NCBI GenBank assembly: GCA_036826635.1 | Contig: DAISVY010000005.1 | Coordinates: 62,001-126,000, forward strand | DNA length: 64,000 bases | Direction of reading: 5' to 3' | Origin: DAISVY01 sp036826635 | GTDB taxonomy: Bacteria > Zixibacteria > MSB-5A5 > GN15 > FEB-12 | Part shown: positions 34,589 through 42,746 of the stretch, in pieces | Numbering within the stretch: position 1 is the stretch's first letter | Layout: each line of letters begins with the position of its first letter | The notes under the pieces: model-generated | Databases searched by the model: none | Told to the model about the DNA's origin: nothing | Seen by the model: only the letters and a program-made list of their open reading frames with translations | Translations under genes and position numbers: made by a program

Positions 34589-36769
34589 TCAGTGGCACGG
34601 CGGTCCGGTACCGCCGAACAGATAGTTCATGAAGAAAACGATGTCGGCGATGTTGACGGTGTTATCGCAGTTGCAGTCGGCCCGACCCGCTCCCCCGACC
34701 GGCGGCTCGCCTTTCAGGGTGATGTAATCGATAAGGTAGAAAAGGTCGGCAATATCGCTGGTCATGTCATTGTTGTAATCCCCTGGTTTGAACACCGACG
34801 AGCAATCGTACTCGACCATCACCGTGGCGTCGCCGCGAAGCGAACCGGCGTCGGTTCCCACGACGCGGAGAAAATTGACTTCGTTATCGGCCAGTCCGTT
34901 TGCCTCCCAGTTCATCGCCCAGCCGTCGTTACCGTTCATGTCAACAGCGATCAGGGAGCGATTGACTGTCCAGCTTCGGGCCACCATGGAGATCATGATA
35001 TCGACCCGTTGCCAGTTTCCCGAGACATTGATTTCACTATAGCCGTCTCTGTCTCGCCACGGTGCCACCTGGATGCTTCCGGTGAGAGGATTGGCCACCG
35101 TTACCCGGTAGCTGCCGTCGGTCTGGGTCCAGCCGATGAAACCGTCGACGGCCAGCCAGAGGCCGGGTGTTCCGCTCAATCCGATCAGGGCGCTGCGCTC
35201 TTGATCTTCCACGCAGGTGCGGACATCGAAATAATCGGGATAGTGCAGGTATGCGAACGTCAGCTCATTGCCGTGATCGTACGCGAAATCTATCAGGCCG
35301 CGCCACACCGCTTCGTCATAGGTACCTTGATGCCGTCGGGTCTCGAAGCGCGAAGCGAGTTCCTCAATCAGGCTCGACATGGTCATCGCGTCGCTGCTTT
35401 CCTTCATGATATTCATGATACCACGATTTTGCCAGACCTCGATTGCTATGGCTGCGGCGACCGGGCCGGAATAGTAATCGCCGTACTCGCCGTTGGCGAC
35501 CGAGTTGCCATCGGTCAGGTCGCCGTTGCTGTCGCCGACCGAGTGTTGGTTAATGGGCGAGAGGCCGACGGAGTATGCTTGTTTCGCGGTGTGACGATAC
35601 AGTTGCAGGTATGATAAATCTTCGTCACCACATGATAACAGAATCTCCAGTGGTGAACAGTGTGTGTCGCCGTTTGACGGACTGTTGATGACCGGGACCG
35701 GCGGGGTAGGTTCCACGAACAGGTCGACCGTGTCGGCAAGCTGACGACCACCGGTGTCGACCGCCACGGCTCGAAGTGTCACCGGTCCTTCGGGGATATA
35801 CGACAAGTCCCAGTACAGCGAGAAACCATTGGCCGGTTCCGCTGTGCTCAGACCGTCGCGAAGTGTCGAGGTGCCGTCGTAATCCCGACCGATCTGAATC
35901 CAGGAACCGCCAAGGGAGAACTCGAAAGCAACATAATCAATAGTGGCCGAGGCGGTGCTGTCCCAGGCCCAGAGCTGACCGCTGCCGAAAAGCGTGTCAC
36001 CGTCGCAGGGGGCGATCAGAAGAAGGTGCGCCTCGGTCGTGACCGTGGTATCGTCATCGTCTCCTCCACCGCCTCCTCCTCCTCCTCCGGGAATCCCGGC
36101 GGCTTCCATTACCAGACAGCCCGGAAAACTGTAATAGCTGTTGCTGGTCAAATCAACCCAGCCGATTGACTCATCCCAGATATTGAAACTGATGCAGGAG
36201 CGCGGATTGGCGTCGGTGAGTATCCCGGCGTTGGCGCTGGCATCGAGTTCGTTGCCGATATAAAAGCCGGCGAAGAACGGACCGTTTACCGTGACCGCGC
36301 TGTCCAGCGGAATCCAGATGCTGTACAAACCGCCCCCGGATGGAACCGTAAGACTGTAATCCGTGGAAATGGAAAGCAAGTCGCCGGGGATGGGGCAATC
36401 GGGATAGCTCAGACTATCCACCGCTTCAACATCCGCCGACACGACGATGGTGCAACCGTCGTCGAAAATCATGGGCATATTTACGGCGGTAACCGTGAAC
36501 GGGTAAGGATCGGTGCAATCCTCGGCCGGATCCATCAGTACTTTATACAGTTCGTAGCCTACAACCCAGCTATCTATCCGATAGACAATCTCGTCGTAGT
36601 TGTCGACGATACAGGTGTCGGCGGCCGCCATCATAGGGGCCACGACGATATTCCCCATCGGTATCTCGCCTATCCTCTGAATCCGGGCCTGTTGTTTGTC
36701 GGCGCCGAAGCTGCTCGTTTCGAGCGTCAGCAGGGCCAGGAAGCAGAGCACGGTCGATCTGAAAACCAT
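34589..36769 (-). CDS. Exported multidomain protein with degenerate C39-like region and C-terminal dockerin-like repeats
   Basis: The 726-residue protein has a signal peptide (STVLCFLALLTLETSSFG). A beta-rich N-terminal region (1-225) precedes a flexible linker of nine Gly and four Asp. Two beta sandwich-like modules follow (about 240-350). Residues about 380-500 resemble a C39-like peptidase of the kind found in FCB secretomes, with HSVGDSNGDLTD and YYSGPVAAAIAIEVW; the nucleophilic Cys of the usual CGP motif is Ser here, so it is probably inactive. The last about 65 residues have two calcium-loop/helix repeats (GDYNNDMTSDIADLFYLIDY and NCDNTVNIADIVFFMNYLF), as in dockerin type I. Its export route and partner are unknown. 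Confidence 0.78.
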   Translation of the reverse strand: MVFRSTVLCFLALLTLETSSFGADKQQARIQRIGEIPMGNIVVAPMMAAADTCIVDNYDEIVYRIDSWVVGYELYKVLMDPAEDCTDPYPFTVTAVNMPMIFDDGCTIVVSADVEAVDSLSYPDCPIPGDLLSISTDYSLTVPSGGGLYSIWIPLDSAVTVNGPFFAGFYIGNELDASANAGILTDANPRSCISFNIWDESIGWVDLTSNSYYSFPGCLVMEAAGIPGGGGGGGGGDDDDTTVTTEAHLLLIAPCDGDTLFGSGQLWAWDSTASATIDYVAFEFSLGGSWIQIGRDYDGTSTLRDGLSTAEPANGFSLYWDLSYIPEGPVTLRAVAVDTGGRQLADTVDLFVEPTPPVPVINSPSNGDTHCSPLEILLSCGDEDLSYLQLYRHTAKQAYSVGLSPINQHSVGDSNGDLTDGNSVANGEYGDYYSGPVAAAIAIEVWQNRGIMNIMKESSDAMTMSSLIEELASRFETRRHQGTYDEAVWRGLIDFAYDHGNELTFAYLHYPDYFDVRTCVEDQERSALIGLSGTPGLWLAVDGFIGWTQTDGSYRVTVANPLTGSIQVAPWRDRDGYSEINVSGNWQRVDIMISMVARSWTVNRSLIAVDMNGNDGWAMNWEANGLADNEVNFLRVVGTDAGSLRGDATVMVEYDCSSVFKPGDYNNDMTSDIADLFYLIDYITLKGEPPVGGAGRADCNCDNTVNIADIVFFMNYLFGGTGPPCH

Positions 36770-37150
36770 CGGTTATTTCCTCAAGTCTAAGTAAGGCGGT
36801 TCCTATCTTGTGATTATCGAGCGATTTGCCGGATACTTGATCCGGCGGGCCGGAAACACCGGTGGCCGGACGGCTATGGGGTATTATGGGGTATATGGTA
36901 ATGGTGATCGGGACGGGACAGGCCGGGGGGAAAATTCTTGAGACAGAATTTTGTGTATGGTATGGGCCAATACCACTATGGTCGGGGGCGGGAATGTTCT
37001 ATAGCGCAACAGCGTTTTCCTTGGCTGAAGGGGAATAAATCTGCAAAAGCTCTTAGCTAAGCGCAATTATTAAACAAATGGTAAATGGGCCATGGTGGCT
37101 GAAGTTGATTGTCCGATACAAGGAGCGACTCGATTGATGAAAGGTCTGCA
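36770..37150. other. Divergent intergenic region with tandem decamer
   Basis: The stretch separates the dockerin-protein gene from the response regulator. It contains TATGGGGTAT twice in tandem (near 36885-36906) and a small hairpin GGTAT-GGGCCA-ATACC (near 36958-36974). Two possible -10-like sites are present but no clean promoter. No coding signal was seen. Confidence 0.4.
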
Positions 37151-38668
37151 ATGCCAAGTGATCCTAAAAAACGGATATTGGTTGTTGACGACGAAGAGCA
37201 TATCTGCAGGATTATCGTCGAATCCCTCGGAGATGAAAACTTCGTCACTACCTCCTTTACCGATCCTGTTAAGGCCTTAGAACATATCGCTACTAATCCG
37301 GTCGATCTTGTTCTCACCGATATGGTCATGAAGGAGCATTCAGGTCTCCAGATCATCGAAGCAACGCTGGAGAATCATCCCAACGCCATCGTCATTCTTA
37401 TGACGGCTTATCCCACCGTCAAGGCGGCTATTTCGGTTCTCAAGCGGGGCGCTTATGATTTTCTGGTCAAACCGTTCAAGCTTGATTTGCTCAACGCTAC
37501 GATCAAGCGGGGACTGGCGCATCAGAAAGTGGTGGCCGACAACCTGAGCCTGAAAAGCCAGGTGGAGTTTCTTAAAGCCGCCAATTCTTTCTTCGGTACC
37601 GGCCTGGATTTGGAAAAGTATCTTAAGTTGATATTGAACTCATGCAATACCGAGTTGTCGGCTACGGCCTCGGCATTTATGGAGATAGATTCACGCGACG
37701 GCAGCATTTTGCGCTGCATACACAAAACCAGGGATGGCCAGTCGGCCGATTCGGTGCTGGATCACTCGCTGGCTGATCGGTTCGGGGAGATCAAGAGTGA
37801 TGACCCGATCATTCACACCGAGGATATGAGCACCGAGAACGGTCGGATGTATCGCCTTCTCATAAGCAAACCGATCCTCATCCGGGGGACCCTGCGTGGT
37901 CTTATAAACGTATCGATCATCTCGCGTTCCGATCAGATAGCTCATGGCAAGCTTGGCGTTTTGTCCATTCTGGCCAGCTCGGCGGCGTCGGCTATCACCA
38001 ATCAGAAACTGTACCACGACCTCAAGAGTTCGTATTGGCAGGCTATTCATGCTCTGGCCAACGCGATTGAAGCTCGTGATTTATACACCGCCGGTCACAC
38101 CGATCGTGTCATGAAGCTGGCCGAGGCAACCGCTCGGTATCTGGGCTGGGACGAAAAGCAAATCCAGTATCTTCGGGTTGGATGTACTCTTCATGATGTC
38201 GGCAAGATTGCGGTGCCCGACGCGATCCTGAACAAGACCGGTCGGCTGACCGACGAGGAACGCCGGCAGATGGAAGAACATCCCAATCTGGGTCTGAAGA
38301 TTATCGCCGATATCGATTTGTTCGAACCATCTATTCCTTATATCATCGCACACCACGAGCGGTACGACGGCAAAGGTTACCCGAAAGGTCTGAGAGGGCA
38401 GGAAATCCCGATTGAAGGACGTATCCTGGCCGTGGCCGATACGTTCGATGCCATTATGTCTGATCGTCCCTATCGTAAGGGTGCGGCTGTCGACAAGGCC
38501 GTGCGGGAATTGATCGATAACAAGGGCACGCAGTTCGACCCCGATCTGGTGGATCGCTTCATTGAAGTACTGCGCGACGGCCGTATCGATCTGAAGGAAT
38601 TGTACGGTTGTGAAGAGGGGCTTGACAGAATCGACGACCTGATGGTTATTGAAAAGGCACCGGCGTAA
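37151..38668 (+). CDS. Response regulator with GAF-like and HD-GYP domains (c-di-GMP phosphodiesterase)
   Basis: This 505-residue protein has three parts. The receiver domain (1-120) has D13/D14, phosphoacceptor D57 in VDLVLTDMVM, T85 and K107 in FLVKPFK. Residues about 140-310 look like a GAF domain (IHTEDMSTENGRMYRLLISKPI). The C-terminal HD-GYP domain has GHTDRVMKLAEATAR, LHDVGKIAVPD and HHERYDGKGYP, so metal ligands and the GYP motif are intact. HD-GYP proteins hydrolyse c-di-GMP and lower biofilm or surface-attachment programs. No cognate histidine kinase is adjacent. ATG 37151 is preferred to the upstream frame start 37109. Confidence 0.93.
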   Translation: MPSDPKKRILVVDDEEHICRIIVESLGDENFVTTSFTDPVKALEHIATNPVDLVLTDMVMKEHSGLQIIEATLENHPNAIVILMTAYPTVKAAISVLKRGAYDFLVKPFKLDLLNATIKRGLAHQKVVADNLSLKSQVEFLKAANSFFGTGLDLEKYLKLILNSCNTELSATASAFMEIDSRDGSILRCIHKTRDGQSADSVLDHSLADRFGEIKSDDPIIHTEDMSTENGRMYRLLISKPILIRGTLRGLINVSIISRSDQIAHGKLGVLSILASSAASAITNQKLYHDLKSSYWQAIHALANAIEARDLYTAGHTDRVMKLAEATARYLGWDEKQIQYLRVGCTLHDVGKIAVPDAILNKTGRLTDEERRQMEEHPNLGLKIIADIDLFEPSIPYIIAHHERYDGKGYPKGLRGQEIPIEGRILAVADTFDAIMSDRPYRKGAAVDKAVRELIDNKGTQFDPDLVDRFIEVLRDGRIDLKELYGCEEGLDRIDDLMVIEKAPA

Positions 38669-39749
38669 AAGATATCACGAATATAATCAATGCCACCCAG
38701 CCCATCAGCAGAGCCACTCGGCTCGGCTGACGCCGGTCGTCCAGAGTCGGGGGATGGGCAACCTTGAAAATGAACCCCAGGGCGGCAAAAACCCACCACA
38801 TCGGCGCAGTGAACCCGAGTATTATCAAGCCGGCCATAGCCAGCCAGCCAAGCAAGGCCTGACGTCGACGGACCAGACCGTAGAGAACGTGTCCACCGTC
38901 GAGTTGTCCTATTGGCAGCATGTTCATGGCCGTGACCAGCAAGCCTACCCAGCCCGCGAAAGCCGCTTCGGTGAACAGATAAGAATAACCCGGGGTAAGT
39001 TTTCCGATGATCGCCGGGGCCAGAGTTTTTACCAGCAGAGATTCCCCCACGAGCGTAAAGACTATCCCCGTCTGATCGACCGGGGAGATATTCGAAACGA
39101 TGGTCGAATGAGAGAAGCCGTAGACAAGCCAGCCGAAAGCTACAATCCAGCCGGCAATCGGCCCGGCCGCACCGACCTCAATAAGGTCCCGTCGATTTCG
39201 GAAAGGAGACTTGGATTTGATTATCGCTCCGAAAGTGCCGATGATGTTGGGCGCCGGGATGAAATAGGGCCAGGACGTGATAATACTGCGATGGCGACTG
39301 GCTACGAAATGCCCCATCTCATGAACCAGTAAGATCGACATCAGGGCAAGCGTAAACTCGATTCCTTTGCCTCTTTCCAGATCCGCTAAGGTCTGCGACA
39401 GAACCTCCCCGATATCCCGCCCGTAGGGAAGGTTGAACAGAAAAACCGGGACAACGTAAGCCGAAAACAAAGTAACGATAAACAGGATTATATTGAGCCG
39501 GGGGATTCTCAGGTGGCGTTTCGGGTCTATCGTGAGCAAAACGGCCTCGTCTTTGGAATCGAGCGAGAATTCGTAACCGCTCAGCTTGAGACGATCTTCC
39601 AGGAGTTTGAGCGCTATATCCCGTTGGTAGCGGCGGTGCAGGCTCAGAACCAGGCGATTACCGCTCTGGTAATAGGCGGCCACCGAAAACAAATCGCCAA
39701 CCAGGGCTGAGATTTCCTCGGTTTGTTTGTCGACGGTTCCCTTATCCAT
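38646..39749 (-). CDS. Site-2-type intramembrane zinc metalloprotease (M50)
   Basis: From ATG 39749 the protein has 367 residues and at least six hydrophobic segments. The zinc motif is HEMGH (143-147) in LLVHEMGHFVASR, and the third ligand lies in GQLDGGHVLYGL. The N-terminal about 80 residues are soluble; no PDZ domain is inserted, so this is not RseP. The family cuts membrane-anchored regulators or removes peptides in the bilayer. A TATAAT hexamer (39756-39761) lies 6 nt upstream of the start and no Shine-Dalgarno is seen, suggesting a leaderless transcript. The gene is convergent with the HD-GYP gene, overlapping it by 23 nt. Confidence 0.85.
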   Translation of the reverse strand: MDKGTVDKQTEEISALVGDLFSVAAYYQSGNRLVLSLHRRYQRDIALKLLEDRLKLSGYEFSLDSKDEAVLLTIDPKRHLRIPRLNIILFIVTLFSAYVVPVFLFNLPYGRDIGEVLSQTLADLERGKGIEFTLALMSILLVHEMGHFVASRHRSIITSWPYFIPAPNIIGTFGAIIKSKSPFRNRRDLIEVGAAGPIAGWIVAFGWLVYGFSHSTIVSNISPVDQTGIVFTLVGESLLVKTLAPAIIGKLTPGYSYLFTEAAFAGWVGLLVTAMNMLPIGQLDGGHVLYGLVRRRQALLGWLAMAGLIILGFTAPMWWVFAALGFIFKVAHPPTLDDRRQPSRVALLMGWVALIIFVISFTPVPFQ

Positions 39750-39755
39750 GGTCGG

Positions 39756-39784
39756 ATTATACGTCTGTCGGCCGGAATTGCCCA
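39756..39784 (-). promoter_or_regulatory. Promoter of the M50 protease gene, likely leaderless
   Basis: On the minus strand TATAAT (39756-39761) ends 6 nt before the ATG; a weak -35 (TGGGCA) lies 17 nt upstream of it at 39779-39784. Transcription would start at or near the start codon. Confidence 0.45.
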
Positions 39785-39920
39785 CCAAAAACCGCTTGCC
39801 TGCTTCTGCCCGGCTGGTATATAGCGATAGGGCTAATCTGTGTCCGCTTCGGAAAAAAAGCGGCCGGAACTTCTGTTTCTCTCGACTTTTAGAATAGATG
39901 GAGGTCTGAAACTAAAAGAC

Positions 39921-40607
39921 ATGTCCATAATGACCGAAAAACAGAACATGCCGTTTGCCGTGAAAGACTGTGCCCTTATCGCCCGTATGGCCGGTATCGA
40001 CACTGCCGTTACCCTGAGAGAACTCAGGGAGCGGCTTACTCACTGTCCGCTGGAATCGCTGTTTCATCATTTTTGTGAGACGGTTATCAGACCTACGTTT
40101 GATGACCCTGAGTTTCGCAACGACTTTGCCGTCTGGGCGGCCCGCAGTTTGCAGGATCGGGTGCTGGCCGAGCGGCTGGGTATTATCAATCCCTACGATT
40201 ACCCTAATCTCGAAGAACTCCGTGGGTTGGTCGTCGAGATAATAGACGACCGCCTAAGTGAGATACCGTACATACCGAGTGTTAATATCGGTGATGATTT
40301 CCGTTTCATGCAGGCGGTGACGGTGCTTTTCGATACCGGCAAGATGCTTGAGGGTCCCGATGATTTCATCGGTGAGCTTCGTAACATGACATTAAGCTCT
40401 ATTTACTATCATTATGTCGAAGCGCGCCGTCGTACCCCTGAACACACGGATGATTTCACGGCCTGGCTGAATGGATTCGGCAACGGAACCGAGCCGATTA
40501 TCGAAGCGCTGGCCGGGGTGGATTTCTATTTTATGAATTTGCAGGAGCTGAAGAATAATCTTATTAACGCCGTGGGGCGCTTCCGCCGGGAGACGATTCT
40601 TGGATAG
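39921..40607 (+). CDS. DUF5752 protein of the trehalose cluster
   Basis: The 228-residue protein shows the DUF5752 pattern: PFAVKDCALIARMAG near the start, TLRELRERLTHCPLESLFHHF, and a C-terminal part with SSIYYHYVEARRR and DDFTAWL. Members are helical, of unknown function, and are usually encoded beside trehalose or glycosyltransferase genes, as here. I chose ATG 39921 because family members begin close to PFAVKD; a GTG at 39840 is the upstream alternative. It overlaps the next gene start (TTGGATAG), so the two are translationally coupled. Confidence 0.75.
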   Translation: MSIMTEKQNMPFAVKDCALIARMAGIDTAVTLRELRERLTHCPLESLFHHFCETVIRPTFDDPEFRNDFAVWAARSLQDRVLAERLGIINPYDYPNLEELRGLVVEIIDDRLSEIPYIPSVNIGDDFRFMQAVTVLFDTGKMLEGPDDFIGELRNMTLSSIYYHYVEARRRTPEHTDDFTAWLNGFGNGTEPIIEALAGVDFYFMNLQELKNNLINAVGRFRRETILG

Positions 40608-41835
40608 GGTACTCAAAGACTACGAGCCGATAGTCGGGTCGATTGCCGTCTCGCAGCTACACCAACTGGTGAGCGATTTCAAGGGTGCCCGGGTGGTCCA
40701 TGTCAATTCCACTCGCGAAGGCGGCGGCGTTGCCGAAATCCTGGGCTGGCTTATCCCTTTGATGAACGATCTGGGACTCAACGCCACCTGGGAAGTGGTC
40801 GAGGGAGAGGCCGATTTTTATCGGGTTACCAAGGCTTTTCACAATGCTCTGCAGGGCAATCGGGATCTTCTCAGCCGTCCGATGATCGATATTTATGAAT
40901 CCACCCTCGAGAAAAACGCCGAGCGCCTGCGGCCCTTGTTGGAAGAAGCGGACTTCGTGTTTATTCATGACCCGCAGCCGGCCGGTTTGTACGATCTTTG
41001 CCCCAATCGGCGAGGTTACTGGTTCTGGCGCTGTCATATCGACGTAAGCCATCCCAACCGGAAGTTCTGGGGCTATCTGTATTCCAGGGTGAAAAATTAC
41101 CACGCCTCGATTTTTTCTATGCCGGAATTTGCCCAGCCGCTGCCGCACGCCCAGTTTCTGATTGCGCCGAGTATCGATCCTCTTTCGGAAAAGAACTGCG
41201 AACTGACCCGTCGGGAGGTCCGTGCCACTCTGGCCCATCTGGGTGTGCCCAACGATTTGCCTATCCTTACTCAGGTTTCACGGTTTGATCGTTTCAAAGA
41301 TCCTATCGGTGTAATTGAAGCTTACAATCTGCTTTCCCGAACCATAGACGCCCGGCTGGTGCTGGCCGGAGGCGGAGCCGCTGACGATCCGGAAGGGGCT
41401 GCGGTGTTGCAGGAGGTCCGCGACGCCGCCAACGGCAACGACCGAATACATATTTTGGAGCTTCCTTCAAATGCCCATCGGACCATCAACGCCCTGCAGC
41501 GGGCTTCTACTCTGGTTATCCAAAAGTCGACCAAGGAAGGTTTTGGTCTGACCGTTACCGAGGCGCTGTGGAAGGGAAAACCCGTAATCGGCGGAAATGT
41601 CGGCGGCATTCGCCAGCAGGTTCACAATCATTACACCGGTTATCTGGTTAATACGCCCGAGGGTGCGGCGCTGCGCATGCATGAGTTGTTGCGCAATCAC
41701 AAGTACGTTGAGGCGATGGGACGTCGGGCTAAGAAATTCGTCAAGGAAAACTTCCTGCTCAATCGCCACCTGCGGGAATATCTGACATTGATGTTGGGAG
41801 CGCGCTGCGGTTCGACCAATCATTTGGTTGCGTAG
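40600..41835 (+). CDS. treT: GT4 trehalose synthase (TreT-like)
   Basis: The 411-residue GT-B protein has VVHVNSTREGGGVAEILG near residues 33-50, the acceptor-side motif of the TreT/trehalose-glycosyltransferring-synthase group, then FIHDPQPAGL. The C-terminal donor site has LTQVSRFDRFKDP and the acidic STKEGFGLTVTEALWKGKP. TreT joins an NDP-glucose to glucose to make trehalose directly. It starts at TTG 40600, within the end of the DUF5752 gene, with GGGAGA upstream. It is followed by otsB and otsA, giving two routes to trehalose in one locus. Confidence 0.8.
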   Translation: MDRVLKDYEPIVGSIAVSQLHQLVSDFKGARVVHVNSTREGGGVAEILGWLIPLMNDLGLNATWEVVEGEADFYRVTKAFHNALQGNRDLLSRPMIDIYESTLEKNAERLRPLLEEADFVFIHDPQPAGLYDLCPNRRGYWFWRCHIDVSHPNRKFWGYLYSRVKNYHASIFSMPEFAQPLPHAQFLIAPSIDPLSEKNCELTRREVRATLAHLGVPNDLPILTQVSRFDRFKDPIGVIEAYNLLSRTIDARLVLAGGGAADDPEGAAVLQEVRDAANGNDRIHILELPSNAHRTINALQRASTLVIQKSTKEGFGLTVTEALWKGKPVIGGNVGGIRQQVHNHYTGYLVNTPEGAALRMHELLRNHKYVEAMGRRAKKFVKENFLLNRHLREYLTLMLGARCGSTNHLVA

Positions 41836-41848
41836 CCGATGGAACATC

Positions 41849-42658
41849 ATGGAACTTCTTAAGGCCGATTTTGATCTCAGTCAGTTTTTCGCCACGGTGA
41901 GAGCCGGCGATAAGTCGGTCTTGCTGCTGGACTACGATGGGACCCTGGCGCCGTTTCGCGTGGAGCGCCATCAGGCCCGGCCGTATCCCGGCGCAGAGGA
42001 GAGAATCCGGAAACTTATGGCTCTTGACTCGGTGCGTCTGGTCATAATGAGCGGTCGTCGGGTGGATGACCTTTTACCCCTGTTATCGCTGCCGGTCATT
42101 CCGGAGATTTGGGGTTGTCACGGGGCGGAGCGGCGGTATCCCGACGGGCACACGAAGCGGGTCAGACTGGAAGCTCAGGTGGAAAGCACGCTGGCTACCG
42201 CCGAGACGTGGCTGCGCTGTATGGAATTGCATGGATATTGTGAACGCAAACCAACCTCAATCGCTTTGCACTGGCGGGGATTGGACCCGGTTTCCGCGAC
42301 AGATCTCCATGACCGTGTGGAAAAGGAATGGCGCAGGCTTGCCCGTAAGGGCGGTCTGGTGCTGGCGGAGTTCGACGGCGGTCTGGAGCTAAGAGTCCCC
42401 GGCATCGACAAAGGGCAGGCGGTCGGAACGATTCTCGCTGAAACGGCGCACGGCGTGCCGATGGCTTATCTGGGTGACGACGCTACCGACGAAGATGCGT
42501 TCGCGGCGATGGGCGAGCGCGGGGCGAAAATTCTGGTCCGGTCCGAGCCGCGCCCCAGCCGGGCGGATGTCAGAATCATTCCTCCTGACGAACTTCTTGA
42601 TTTTCTCGACAACTGGATAAGTTGTTGTCAGTCGTCCCCTTCGCGGGCAAGCCATTAG
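41849..42658 (+). CDS. otsB: Trehalose-6-phosphate phosphatase
   Basis: This 269-residue HAD phosphatase has motif I LLLDYDGTLAPF (nucleophile Asp and acid/base Asp), motif II in VIMSGRR, the Lys of the GIDKGQAV region, and motif IV YLGDDATDEDAF. These are the OtsB type features (HAD subfamily IIB). It dephosphorylates trehalose-6-phosphate made by OtsA, the gene 88 nt downstream. It begins 13 nt after the TreT stop. The overlapping ATG at 41839 is out of frame. Confidence 0.93.
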   Translation: MELLKADFDLSQFFATVRAGDKSVLLLDYDGTLAPFRVERHQARPYPGAEERIRKLMALDSVRLVIMSGRRVDDLLPLLSLPVIPEIWGCHGAERRYPDGHTKRVRLEAQVESTLATAETWLRCMELHGYCERKPTSIALHWRGLDPVSATDLHDRVEKEWRRLARKGGLVLAEFDGGLELRVPGIDKGQAVGTILAETAHGVPMAYLGDDATDEDAFAAMGERGAKILVRSEPRPSRADVRIIPPDELLDFLDNWISCCQSSPSRASH

Positions 42659-42746
42659 CGTTTGCCATTCAATGTATTTGGTGCTATGTTGCAGGTTAGA
42701 GGGGCTATAGTGGACGGCCATCCACTGGAAGGGAGATCTCATACCT

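Noticed and set aside
34586..35614. Frame of 342 aa antisense to the dockerin-type protein
   Set aside because: No signal peptide or motif; the sense gene has signal peptide, linker and dockerin-like repeats.
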